Positions 8,803-16,440 of a stretch of 41,634 nt of DNA are shown one piece after another (position 1 is the stretch's first letter; the number at the start of each line of letters is the position of its first letter). Position numbers and translations under genes: made by a program. The stretch spans positions 1 to 41,634 of the forward strand of contig DATHJB010000045.1 of the NCBI GenBank assembly GCA_035316325.1, in the 5' to 3' direction. The stretch is from Acidimicrobiales bacterium (GTDB lineage: Bacteria > Actinomycetota > Acidimicrobiia > Acidimicrobiales > VFJN01). The notes beneath the pieces were generated by a model. That model ran no database searches, was not told the DNA's origin, and saw only the letters and a list, made by a program, of their open reading frames with translations.

Positions 8803-8819
8803 TCATCCCGCCAGGGTGA
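8803..8819. promoter_or_regulatory. 17-bp palindrome, site 3 (TCATCCC-GCC-AGGGTGA)
   Basis: Third copy of the 7-3-7 motif, with two imperfect positions. It lies 35 bp upstream of the GTG proposed for SulP copy 3, the same distance as site 2 to SulP copy 2. It is centred exactly 30 bp from site 4. Confidence 0.5.
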
Positions 8820-8832
8820 TTGCCCTCGACGA

Positions 8833-8849
8833 TCACCCCGAGGGGATGA
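8833..8849. promoter_or_regulatory. 17-bp palindrome, site 4 (TCACCCC-GAG-GGGATGA)
   Basis: Fourth copy, one arm mismatch, in the divergent region between SulP copy 3 and the sulfatase. It lies 64 bp before the sulfatase ATG, close to the 66 bp seen for site 1 and DUF6325. Together with site 3 it could control both directions. Confidence 0.55.
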
Positions 8850-8913
8850 GGCGACGCGGTCGGGTCGGGCGGATGGTGGGGAGGATGCTTCGACCTGCGG
8901 GAGGACCGCGACC

Positions 8914-11274
8914 ATGACACGCGACAACGACCTCAACCGGTTCTCGCTGCCGATCGTGGACCGCGCCTACGTGGGCCTCACCACGTACGACGCCAAGGAC
9001 CCCGACACCGCGTACCCGCCGATCGAGCCCCTCCGCCCGCCCAAGGGCGCACCGAACGTGCTGGTCCTGCTGGTCGACGACGCCGGGTTCGGTTCGTCGA
9101 GCGCCTTCGGCGGGCCGATCGACACCCCGAACGCCGAGCGGCTGGCCGCCAACGGGTTGAAGTACAACCGCTTCCACACCACCGCGCTGTGCTCGCCCAC
9201 CCGCCAGGCGCTGCTCACCGGCCGCAACCACCACTCGGTGGGCATGGGCGGGATCACCGAGATCGCCACCTCCGCGCCCGGCTACAGCTCGGTACGGCCC
9301 AAGGAGGCCGCGCCCCTCGCCGAGACCCTCAAGCTCAACGGTTACTCGACGGCGCAGTTCGGGAAGTGCCACGAGGTCCCCGTGTGGGAGACGAGCCCGA
9401 TGGGCCCGTTCGAGCAGTGGCCCACCGGCTCGGGCTTCGAGCACTTCTACGGGTTCATCGGCGGGGAGACCAACCAGTACGCGCCGGCTCTCTACCGCGA
9501 CACCGTGCCCGTCGAGCCCGACCGCACGCCGGAGGAGGGCTACCACTTCACCGAGGACATGACCGATCGGGCGATCGACTGGGTCCGCCAGCAGAAGGCG
9601 CTGATGGCCGACAAGCCGTTCTTCGTCTACTACGCGCCGGGAGCGACCCACGCCCCGCACCACGTGCCGGTCGAGTGGTCCGACAAGTACAAGGGCAGGT
9701 TCGACCAGGGCTGGGACCGGCTGCGCGAGGAGACCTTCGCCCGTCAGAAGGAGCTGGGGGTCATCCCGCCGGACGCCGAGCTGACCGCCCAGCCCGCCGA
9801 GATCCCCGCCTGGGACGACATGCCCGACGAGCTCAAGCCCGTGCTGGCCCGCCAGATGGAGGTCTACGCCGGGTTCCTCGAGCACACCGACCACCACATC
9901 GGGCGGCTCCTCGACGCGTTGCGGGACCTCGACGTCCTCGACGACACGCTCGTCTACCTGATCATCGGTGACAACGGGGCGTCGGGCGAGGGCACGTTGA
10001 ACGGTTGCTTCAACGAGCTGATCACCCTCAACGGCGCCGCGGGCCTGGAGACCGCCGAGTTCATGGCCTCCAAGATCGACGACTTCGGCACCCCGGCGGC
10101 GTACAACCACTACGCGGTCGGGTGGGCCCATGCCATGGACACGCCCTTCCAGTGGACCAAGCAGGTGGCCTCGCACTGGGGCGGCACCCGCAACGGCACG
10201 ATCGTGCACTGGCCCAACGGGTTCTCGTCGCGGGGCGAGGTCCGCACCCAGTTCCACCACGTGATCGACGTGGCCGCGACGGTGCTGGCAGCCGCCGGGG
10301 TCCCCGCGCCGACGTTCGTGCACGGCGTGCAGCAGATGCCGCTGCACGGCGTGGACATGGCGGCGAGCTTCGACAACGCGGCGGCACCGGAGCAGCGCGA
10401 GACGCAGTACTTCGAGATGTTCGTCAACCGTGGGATCTACCACAAGGGGTGGACCGCGGTGACCCGGCACAGCCTGCCCTGGGTCGTGACCGAGGTGCCG
10501 GCGCTCGACGACGACGTCTGGGAGCTGTACGGACCCGACGACTGGACCCAGGCCCGGGACCTGTCGGCCGAGCAGCCCGGCAAGCTCCACGAGCTGCAAC
10601 GGCTCTTCCTCATCGAAGCCGCCAAGTACGACGTGCTGCCCCTCGACGACCGCCGCTTCGAGCGGTTCAACGCCGACCTCGCCGGTCGCCCGCAGCTCAT
10701 CCAGGGACACTCGCAGCTGCTCTTCGGTGGGATGGGCCGGCTCAGCGAGAACTCGCTGCTGGTGGTCAAGAACAAGTCCCACTCGGTGACCGCCGAGATC
10801 GAGGTACCCGGCAGCGGGGCGCAGGGGGTCATCGTCGCCCAGGGCGGCGCCTTCGGCGGATGGTCCCTCTACGCCAACGACGGCCGGCCCGCCTACTGCT
10901 ACAGCCTCTTCGGCCTGCAGAGGTTCAAGGTCGAGGCCACCACGCCGATCCCGGCGGGTGAGCACCAGGTGCGCATGGAGTTCACCTACGACGGTGGCGG
11001 GCTCGGCAAGGGCGGCGAGGTCGCCCTGTTCGTCGACGGCGACCAGGTCGGAGCCGGCCGGATCGACGCCACCGTGCCGATGGTCTTCTCGGCCGACGAG
11101 ACCGCCGACGTCGGGAGCGACTCGGGCACCCCGGTCAGCGACGACGAGCACGGGGGGACACCGTTCAACGGCCGCGTGCGCTGGGTCCAGATCGACGTCG
11201 ACAAGGCCGCCGAGGACGTCGACCACCTCATCACCCCCGAGGAGCGTCTCCGGCTCGCCATGGCGCGCCAGTAG
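8914..11274 (+). CDS. type I (formylglycine) sulfatase, copy 1
   Basis: A 786-residue alkaline-phosphatase-fold sulfatase that would hydrolyse sulfate esters. ATG 8914 follows GGGAGGA. Metal ligands are Asp55-Asp56 (LLVDDAGFG) and Asp353-Asn354 (IIGDNGASGEG). The modification site is Cys93 in CSPTRQALLTGR, the C-x-P-x-R motif converted to formylglycine. The usual GKWHL segment reads FGKCHEVP (Lys151, Cys152, His153), which keeps the Lys and His. Residues ~560-786 form a C-terminal beta-rich domain shared with the second sulfatase at 33572. No signal peptide is visible, so the enzyme is probably cytoplasmic and would act on an imported ester. It leads the rightward run that includes the activating enzyme at 11751. 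Confidence 0.92.
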   Translation: MTRDNDLNRFSLPIVDRAYVGLTTYDAKDPDTAYPPIEPLRPPKGAPNVLVLLVDDAGFGSSSAFGGPIDTPNAERLAANGLKYNRFHTTALCSPTRQALLTGRNHHSVGMGGITEIATSAPGYSSVRPKEAAPLAETLKLNGYSTAQFGKCHEVPVWETSPMGPFEQWPTGSGFEHFYGFIGGETNQYAPALYRDTVPVEPDRTPEEGYHFTEDMTDRAIDWVRQQKALMADKPFFVYYAPGATHAPHHVPVEWSDKYKGRFDQGWDRLREETFARQKELGVIPPDAELTAQPAEIPAWDDMPDELKPVLARQMEVYAGFLEHTDHHIGRLLDALRDLDVLDDTLVYLIIGDNGASGEGTLNGCFNELITLNGAAGLETAEFMASKIDDFGTPAAYNHYAVGWAHAMDTPFQWTKQVASHWGGTRNGTIVHWPNGFSSRGEVRTQFHHVIDVAATVLAAAGVPAPTFVHGVQQMPLHGVDMAASFDNAAAPEQRETQYFEMFVNRGIYHKGWTAVTRHSLPWVVTEVPALDDDVWELYGPDDWTQARDLSAEQPGKLHELQRLFLIEAAKYDVLPLDDRRFERFNADLAGRPQLIQGHSQLLFGGMGRLSENSLLVVKNKSHSVTAEIEVPGSGAQGVIVAQGGAFGGWSLYANDGRPAYCYSLFGLQRFKVEATTPIPAGEHQVRMEFTYDGGGLGKGGEVALFVDGDQVGAGRIDATVPMVFSADETADVGSDSGTPVSDDEHGGTPFNGRVRWVQIDVDKAAEDVDHLITPEERLRLAMARQ

Positions 11275-11324
11275 CCCGCTCGGCTCGTCCAACCAGAAGC
11301 GACTCATCAGAAGGGGAAATCGAG

Positions 11325-11714
11325 ATGACTTTGGCAACATGGCAGGTCGGCGAAGTGTTCTTGTCGATGCTGTGGTTCACGTTGTTCTTCCTGTGGATCT
11401 GGCTCGTCATCACGGTCTTCGGCGACATCTTCCGGAGCCGTGACCTGGGCGGATGGGCCAAGGCGATCTGGTCGCTGTTCATCATCGTCCTGCCGTACCT
11501 CGGGGTGCTCGCCTACCTGATCGCCCGGGGGCACAAGATCGGGGAGCACCGGGTCGAGGACGTCCGGCAGACCGACGCGGCGATGCAGTCCTACATCCGG
11601 TCCGCGGCCGCGACGCCGACCAGCGACCTCGTCCAGCTCACCGACCTGCACGACCGCGGCGTCATCGACGACGTCGAGTACGAGTCGATGAAGCGGCGCG
11701 TCGTCGTCCCGTGA
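11325..11714 (+). CDS. PLDc_N / SHOCT domain membrane protein
   Basis: A 129-residue protein with two hydrophobic segments (about 8-30 and 47-67) separated by FGDIFRSRDLGGWAKAIWSLFIIVLPYLGVLAYLI. This is the pattern of the phospholipase D-nuclease N-terminal (PLDc_N) membrane domain. A C-terminal SHOCT-type helix pair (DLVQLTDLHDRGVIDDVEYESMKRRV, ~100-127) follows. ATG 11325 is preceded by AGAAGGGG. SHOCT modules are generally thought to mediate oligomerisation. It lies 50 bp after the sulfatase and 36 bp before the FGE gene, so it should be co-transcribed with them. Confidence 0.85.
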   Translation: MTLATWQVGEVFLSMLWFTLFFLWIWLVITVFGDIFRSRDLGGWAKAIWSLFIIVLPYLGVLAYLIARGHKIGEHRVEDVRQTDAAMQSYIRSAAATPTSDLVQLTDLHDRGVIDDVEYESMKRRVVVP

Positions 11715-11750
11715 CCGGCTGAGCGACCCGACGAGCCCGTCAGCAGCAAC

Positions 11751-12734
11751 GTGAGCACCTCCTCCACCCGACGCCGGAAGCCGCGCCACGGCGGCGACGG
11801 CGCCGGCGACGCCGACGAGATGGCGTGGGTCCCGGGCGGCTCGTTCGTCATGGGCTCGGATCGCCACTACCCGGAGGAGGCGCCTGCCCGTCGGGTGGCG
11901 GTCGAGGGTTTCTGGATCGACCGCCACCCCGTCACCAACGAGCAGTTCGGCCGCTTCGTCGCCGAGACCGGCCACGTGACGCTGGCCGAGCGGCCGCCGG
12001 ACGCCGCGGACTACCCGGATGCCCGGCCCGATCTGCTGATCCCGGCGTCCGCGACGTTCCGCAAGCCCCGCCCGCCGGTCGGCCCGGGCGACGTCTACCT
12101 CTGGTGGATCCTCGTGCCCGGGGCCAACTGGCGCCATCCCCGCGGCCCCCAGAGCTCGCGGCGCGGGCTCGAGCGACACCCGGTCGTCCACGTCGCCTGG
12201 GAGGACGTCGAGGCGTACGCCGGCTGGGCGGGCAAGGCGCTGCCCACCGAGGCGGAGTGGGAGCGGGCTTGTCGGGGCGGTGGTCCCTACGGGGCCGAGT
12301 TCGCCTGGGGCGACGAGCTGACCCCGGGCGGGAAGCACATGGCGAACACCTGGCAGGGCGAGTTCCCCGTCGAGAACCTGGCGCTCGACGGCTACGAGCT
12401 CACCTCGCCCGTGCGTTCGTTCCCGCCCAACGGCTACGGCCTGTTCGACATGATCGGCAACGTCTGGGAGTGGACCGCCGACCCGTACGTCGACCACGGC
12501 GACCGTGCCCCGAGCCCGGGCTGCTGCGGCGGGAGCGTTCCGCACGAGGCCGGCCAGTCCGACGAGGCCGACCTCTCCGAGGCACCCGTCCTGCGCCGGG
12601 TGATGAAGGGCGGCTCCCACCTCTGCGCCCCCAACTACTGCCGGCGCTACCGGCCGGCGGCCCGCATGGCCCAGGCGGTCGACACGTCGACGTCGCACCT
12701 GGGGTTCCGTTGCATCCGGCGGGACCGCGGATGA
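11751..12734 (+). CDS. formylglycine-generating enzyme (sulfatase-modifying factor)
   Basis: A 327-residue FGE-sulfatase domain protein that oxidises the sulfatase active-site Cys to formylglycine using oxygen and copper. It opens with MAWVPGGSFVMGSDRHYPEEAPARRVAVEGFWIDRHPVTNEQF, the family signature. It has LPTEAEWERACRGG (~164-177) and NGYGLFDMIGNVWEWTAD (~227-244), and ends GGSHLCAPNYCRRYRPAARM..LGFRC. Cys292 and Cys297 occupy the C-x4-C pair that binds copper in characterised bacterial and human FGE, so this copy should be active rather than one of the many FGE-like proteins lacking those cysteines. The start is a GTG. Its natural partners here are the sulfatases at 8914 and 33572, which both carry CSPTR. 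Confidence 0.93.
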   Translation: MSTSSTRRRKPRHGGDGAGDADEMAWVPGGSFVMGSDRHYPEEAPARRVAVEGFWIDRHPVTNEQFGRFVAETGHVTLAERPPDAADYPDARPDLLIPASATFRKPRPPVGPGDVYLWWILVPGANWRHPRGPQSSRRGLERHPVVHVAWEDVEAYAGWAGKALPTEAEWERACRGGGPYGAEFAWGDELTPGGKHMANTWQGEFPVENLALDGYELTSPVRSFPPNGYGLFDMIGNVWEWTADPYVDHGDRAPSPGCCGGSVPHEAGQSDEADLSEAPVLRRVMKGGSHLCAPNYCRRYRPAARMAQAVDTSTSHLGFRCIRRDRG

Positions 12735-12796
12735 CCCCTGCGAACCGCCGACGCCTGACGCTGATCCCGACGGACCCACCACCCGAGGAGCTTTCG

Positions 12797-13291
12797 ATGT
12801 CCACCGTTCCGGCCCCGGCCCCGGCGCCGCCCAAGCTCTGGCTGCTGCGTGCGGCCAAGGCGCTCGTGGTCTTCGTCTACGTCGTGGTGATCGTCGACCT
12901 GGTGCTGCTCACGCTGGGGTTCGTCCTCCAGCTGTTCGGCGCCAGCACCGACGCCGAGTTCACGAGGTGGGTGTACCGCAACGTCGAGCGCGTCATGGAG
13001 CCGTTCCGGGGCATGTTCCCGTCCAAGGCGGTGTCCGACCAGTCGGTCCTCGACGTCTCGCTGCTGTTCGCCATGATCGTGTACTCGATGGTCGGCCTCA
13101 CGGTCCACGCCCTGATCACGTGGCTGACCGAGAGGATCGTCGCACTGCGCCGCCGCCAGCACCTCGCCCCGGCGGGCGTGCAGCCGGGCACGCCCACGGC
13201 GCCCCCGCCGGGTCAGCCCGTCGAGCCGGGCTACCCGACGCCCCGTTACCCGCGTGGGGTGCCGGCCGGCCCGGGACCGGGCCAGCCCTGA
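12797..13291 (+). CDS. YggT-like membrane protein with Pro/Gly-rich tail
   Basis: A 164-residue protein with two membrane segments (about 22-46, ALVVFVYVVVIVDLVLLTLGFVL, and 96-113, LLFAMIVYSMVGLTVHALI). They are separated by FTRWVYRNVERVMEPFRGMFP, which matches the YggT family loop (RxxxxxxxPFRxxxP). The C-terminal ~40 residues are low-complexity Pro/Gly. ATG 12797 is preceded by GAGGAG. YggT proteins have no settled biochemical role; some are linked to osmotic or membrane stress. It follows the FGE by 62 bp and probably belongs to the same transcript. Confidence 0.75.
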   Translation: MSTVPAPAPAPPKLWLLRAAKALVVFVYVVVIVDLVLLTLGFVLQLFGASTDAEFTRWVYRNVERVMEPFRGMFPSKAVSDQSVLDVSLLFAMIVYSMVGLTVHALITWLTERIVALRRRQHLAPAGVQPGTPTAPPPGQPVEPGYPTPRYPRGVPAGPGPGQP

Positions 13292-13331
13292 CCGCCTGAC
13301 CGCCTGACCGGGACAACCAGGAGTCGAGTCC

Positions 13332-14114
13332 GTGCTCGCCGCAGCGATCTGGGGCTTCGTCGCCGGCTCGGCGCTGCTGCTGGGTGGGTTCATGGCCCTG
13401 CACCGGCAGTGGTCGACCCGGGCGATCGGCCTGTTCATGGCCTTCGGCTCTGGGGTGCTCATCAGCTCGGTCGCCTTCGAGCTGGTCGAGGAGGCCCTCG
13501 AGCTGGGCGGCGGCGGGCCGACCACGCTGGGCATGACCGCGGGAGCGCTGACGTTCTTCGGCGGCGACCTGCTGGTCAGCCGACGTGGCCGGCCACACCG
13601 TCAGCGGGGGAGTGCCGGCTCGTCCCCCGACGATCCCCAGGTCGAGCCCGTCGAGCCCGTCGGGGAGGAGGCGAGCAACCCGATGGCCATCGTCCTCGGG
13701 GCGGTGTTGGACGGTGTCCCCGAGGCCGCCGCCATCGGCATCTCCCTCCTCGACAGCGGGCGCGTGGGCGGCACGTTCGTGATCGCCGTCTTCCTCTCGA
13801 ACGTGCCCGAGGCGCTGTCGGCCACTGCCGGCCTGGCCCAGTCGGGTCGCCCGCCCCGGACCATCATGCGGATGTGGTGGTCGGTGGCGGCGGTCTCCAC
13901 GCTGACCGCCGCCGCGGGCTATGCCCTGCTCGACGGAGCGAGCGACGGTGCCCTGGCCGCGCTGTCGGCCTATGCCGCGGGTGCCGTGCTCACCATGGTC
14001 GCCTCGACGATGCTGCCCGAGGCCCATCGCGAGGGCGGCCCGATCAGCGCCCTGGTGACCACCGGCGGCTTCCTCCTGGCGGTGCTCATCGGCTCGCTGG
14101 CCCAGGCGGTCTGA
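13332..14114 (+). CDS. ZIP-family metal transporter homologue lacking canonical His
   Basis: A 260-residue membrane protein with the eight-helix ZIP layout and a charged loop (residues ~80-115) after the third helix. In TM4 the usual HNxPEG reads DGVPEAAAIG, and in TM5 the second motif reads SNVPEALS. The metal-ligating His residues of well-studied ZIPs are therefore Asp/Asn here, so metal selectivity may differ or the protein may have another role. The GTG start at 13332 follows AGGAG. It lies 40 bp after the YggT-like gene in the same direction. Confidence 0.75.
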   Translation: MLAAAIWGFVAGSALLLGGFMALHRQWSTRAIGLFMAFGSGVLISSVAFELVEEALELGGGGPTTLGMTAGALTFFGGDLLVSRRGRPHRQRGSAGSSPDDPQVEPVEPVGEEASNPMAIVLGAVLDGVPEAAAIGISLLDSGRVGGTFVIAVFLSNVPEALSATAGLAQSGRPPRTIMRMWWSVAAVSTLTAAAGYALLDGASDGALAALSAYAAGAVLTMVASTMLPEAHREGGPISALVTTGGFLLAVLIGSLAQAV

Positions 14115-14153
14115 CGGCTCGGCCGGGCCGCGGATACCGCGGATCCCGCGATC

Positions 14154-14170
14154 TCGCCCCGTCGGGGTGA
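14154..14170. promoter_or_regulatory. 17-bp palindrome, site 5 (TCGCCCC-GTC-GGGGTGA)
   Basis: Fifth copy of the 7-3-7 motif, one arm mismatch, 38 bp before the ATG of the first DUF4239 gene. Its presence between the ZIP and DUF4239 genes suggests that the DUF4239 pair has its own promoter under the same control. Confidence 0.5.
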
Positions 14171-14208
14171 TGCCGGGGCGGGGGAGCGCGGGTCAACTGG
14201 CCACGGAG

Positions 14209-15033
14209 ATGAACCTCGTCGTCGCCATCCTCACCGTCGCCGCGGCGACTGCCGTCGCGATCGCCGCGATGCTGCTGGTGCGGCGGACGGCGCCGGACGG
14301 CAGCTACTTCCACGACGGGGACCGGGCCGCGGGGGTCTTCGGGGTGTTGGCGACCGGCTTCGCGGTCCTGCTGGGCTTCGTCGTGTTCCTGGCCTTCACC
14401 AGCTACGACGCCGCCCGCGCCGGGGCCGAGGACGAGGCGCTCACCGTCGGGCAGCAGGTCGAGACGGCACAGTTCTTCCCGCCGTCGGTGTCCGGCGAGC
14501 TGACCGGTGAGCTGGTCTGCTACGCCCGCTCGGTGGCCGGCGTGCAGTGGGAGCGCATGGAGTCCGGGACCCTGGGGGAGCAGGTCAACCCCTGGGCGGT
14601 CGAGCTGTTCCGCACGCTCCGGACGGTCGAGCCGCAGACGGCGACCGAGCAGTCCGCCTACGACAACTGGCTCGACCAGACGTCGGCCCGGGAGGAGGCG
14701 CGCAACGCTCGGATCCACGGCGCCGTCGGTGTGATCCCCACGCCGCTGTGGGTCGTGCTGTTCTTCAGCGCCGGCCTCATCTTCGTGTTCATGCTCTTCT
14801 TCGCCGACAGCGGCGAGCGGGCAGTCGTCCAGGCGATGCTCATCGGCGTGGTCGTGGCGGTGATCACCGCGATGCTGCTGCTGCTCAACTTTCTCGACAA
14901 CCCGGTCCATGCCGGCGTCGGCGGCCTCCGCCCGGTGGCGATGGAGCGCACGTTGGTGGTCATCGACCAGGAGCTGGAGATCGTCGGGCACGACGTGCCG
15001 CCACCGTGCGACGCCCGCGGGATCGCGCTGTAG
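14209..15033 (+). CDS. DUF4239 (bestrophin-like) membrane protein, copy 1
   Basis: A 274-residue protein with four hydrophobic segments: about 3-23, 45-68, 184-206 and 212-235. The middle soluble region contains SYDAARAGAEDEALTVGQQVETAQFFP and ELVCYARSVAGVQWERM. The two-plus-two helix arrangement and the E-A-x-x-x-G/A-x-x-x-x-A-x-x-F/L-P region fit DUF4239, a family described as bestrophin-like. It could be an anion channel, but that is not demonstrated. ATG 14209 was chosen because the earlier in-frame GTG/ATG at 14167/14170 overlap palindrome site 5. Confidence 0.75.
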   Translation: MNLVVAILTVAAATAVAIAAMLLVRRTAPDGSYFHDGDRAAGVFGVLATGFAVLLGFVVFLAFTSYDAARAGAEDEALTVGQQVETAQFFPPSVSGELTGELVCYARSVAGVQWERMESGTLGEQVNPWAVELFRTLRTVEPQTATEQSAYDNWLDQTSAREEARNARIHGAVGVIPTPLWVVLFFSAGLIFVFMLFFADSGERAVVQAMLIGVVVAVITAMLLLLNFLDNPVHAGVGGLRPVAMERTLVVIDQELEIVGHDVPPPCDARGIAL

Positions 15034-15041
15034 GTGGTGGC

Positions 15042-15836
15042 GTGGACTGGTTGACCTCCCTGCCGGCGGCGGTGCTCGTCGTCGGCTGGCTCGCCTTCGC
15101 TCTGCTGATCGCCTTCGGCGCCCGGTTCGCGGTGCGGGCGGCGGTGCCGGCCGACGAGCACGACCAGGTGCAGGGCATCGCGTCACCCCTCATGCCCGCC
15201 CTCGGAGCCGCCTTCGGGGTCCTGATCGCGCTCACCCTGGCCGGCGAGGCGAACTACCTGAAGTCGGCGCAGGACATCGTCGCCGACGAGGCCTCGGCGG
15301 CCTCCCGGCTGGCCTGGGCCGCGACGAGCCCCGGCGTCCGGTCGGAGCCCATCCACGACGCCCTCGGCGACTACCTCCGGGCGACGCGCGCCACCGAGTG
15401 GCGCGGCGGAGGTGCCGCGGAGGGCGACGCGGGGGTCGCCGACGCCATCGCGACGTTGGAGCACGTGGTGCGGACGGAGGCGGCCCGCGCCGAGCTGGGT
15501 ACGCCGACCAGCACCGAGCTCCTCGTCTCGTTGGATGCGGTGACCGGCGATCGGCGGCAGCGCATCGCCGCGGCCGCGCGTGAGATCCCGGTGCTCTACG
15601 TCGTCACCCTGGTCGTGGGTGGGGCGGCGTTGATCGCCAACGCCGGTGCCCTCGGCTTCCGCAGCAGCGTGCGGACCTCGTTCCTCGTCGGCGGCCTCGC
15701 CTGCGTGGTCGGACTGAGCCTCGCCCTCCTCTTCTCCCTCGGCGCGCCCTGGCGGGGATCGCTCGTCGTCAGCGGCGACCCCGTCGACGCCGTGATCGAC
15801 GACCTGGAGACCGGCTTCTTCGACTCCACCCGTTGA
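15042..15836 (+). CDS. DUF4239-like membrane protein, copy 2
   Basis: A 264-residue protein starting at a GTG 8 bp after the preceding stop. It has the same two-plus-two membrane plan: AAVLVVGWLAFALLIAFGARFAV near the N-terminus, PLMPALGAAFGVLIALTLAGE, then after a soluble middle IPVLYVVTLVVGGAALIANAGAL and VGGLACVVGLSLALLFSLGAPW. The soluble part has DIVADEASAASRLAWAATSPG, equivalent to the corresponding segment of copy 1. The two are likely diverged tandem paralogues that form one complex. Function unknown. Confidence 0.7.
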   Translation: MDWLTSLPAAVLVVGWLAFALLIAFGARFAVRAAVPADEHDQVQGIASPLMPALGAAFGVLIALTLAGEANYLKSAQDIVADEASAASRLAWAATSPGVRSEPIHDALGDYLRATRATEWRGGGAAEGDAGVADAIATLEHVVRTEAARAELGTPTSTELLVSLDAVTGDRRQRIAAAAREIPVLYVVTLVVGGAALIANAGALGFRSSVRTSFLVGGLACVVGLSLALLFSLGAPWRGSLVVSGDPVDAVIDDLETGFFDSTR

Positions 15837-15847
15837 TCGCGGCCGTG

Positions 15848-15853
15848 TAGACC
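15848..15853 (+). promoter_or_regulatory. candidate -10 element (TAGACC) for leaderless ridA-like mRNA
   Basis: Lies exactly 6 nt before the ATG at 15860, with no ribosome-binding site between. The sixth base is C instead of T, so this is one of the weaker examples in the window. Confidence 0.35.
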
Positions 15854-15859
15854 TTCCCC

Positions 15860-16315
15860 ATGACCGAGCCGGACCTGAGCGGCCTCGCCATCCCACCCGT
15901 CTTCCCGCCGGCCGGCACGTACCGCAGCGCCGTCGTCCACGACGGCATCCTGTGGACGGCAGGCCACATCCCCCTCGGAGCCGACGGGACGCTCGTCACC
16001 GGCAGGCTCGGCGAGTCGCTGACCGTCGACGAGGGGAGGGAGGCGGCGAAGCTCGCCGCCCTCAGCCTGCTCGCCACCGTGCGACACGAGCTCGGCGGCT
16101 CGCTGGAGCGGGTCGACCGGGTGCTGCGGGTCTACGGCGTGGTGAACGCCACCCCGGACTTCACAGACCACACCGCCGTCATCGACGCCGCCTCCGACAT
16201 CCTCGTCCGGGTGTTCGGCGAGCGCGGCGAGCACGCCCGCCTGGCCGTCGGCGTCGCCTCCCTACCCGCCAACCTGGCCCTCGAGGTAGAGGCAACGATC
16301 GCCATCCGCCCCTGA
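15860..16315 (+). CDS. RidA/YjgF-family protein
   Basis: A 151-residue single-domain RidA-fold protein. It shows GTYRSAVVHDGILWTAGHIPLG at the N-terminus, LATVRHELGGSLERVDRVLRVYGVVNATPDFTDH in the centre and RLAVGVASLPANLALEVEATIAI at the end. The Arg in the last block is at the usual substrate-carboxylate position. RidA proteins hydrolyse reactive enamines/imines formed by PLP enzymes. This one belongs to the larger, more divergent Rid subgroups, so deaminase activity is likely but not certain. It is monocistronic in appearance, and its 3' end meets the structured repeat at 16337. Confidence 0.85.
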   Translation: MTEPDLSGLAIPPVFPPAGTYRSAVVHDGILWTAGHIPLGADGTLVTGRLGESLTVDEGREAAKLAALSLLATVRHELGGSLERVDRVLRVYGVVNATPDFTDHTAVIDAASDILVRVFGERGEHARLAVGVASLPANLALEVEATIAIRP

Positions 16316-16336
16316 CCTCCACTCGGCTCGGGCGGT

Positions 16337-16439
16337 TTGGCGAGTCGTTTGTGGTCGTTTGGTTGTTCTCGAGTCGCTTGTGGTCGGTCTCCGACGACGA
16401 ACGACTCGACTGTGGTTTGGCGACTACAGATGACTCGGG
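16337..16439. repeat. ~103-bp dispersed structured repeat, copy 1
   Basis: Nearly the same as 26136-26239 (roughly 85-90% identical by eye, one single-base indel). It fills the gap between the convergent ends of the RidA and oxygenase genes. Inside are a 9-bp inverted repeat (CGAGTCGTT at 16341-16349, AACGACTCG at 16400-16408) and a small hairpin GTCGG-TCT-CCGAC at 16383-16395. Both are kept in copy 2 while the bases between them differ. It is less GC-rich than its surroundings. Confidence 0.75.
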
Positions 16440-16440
16440 C

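Noticed and set aside
16316..16440. Small genes inside the two structured repeats
   Set aside because: Short frames across the copies are not conserved between them, whereas the stems are.
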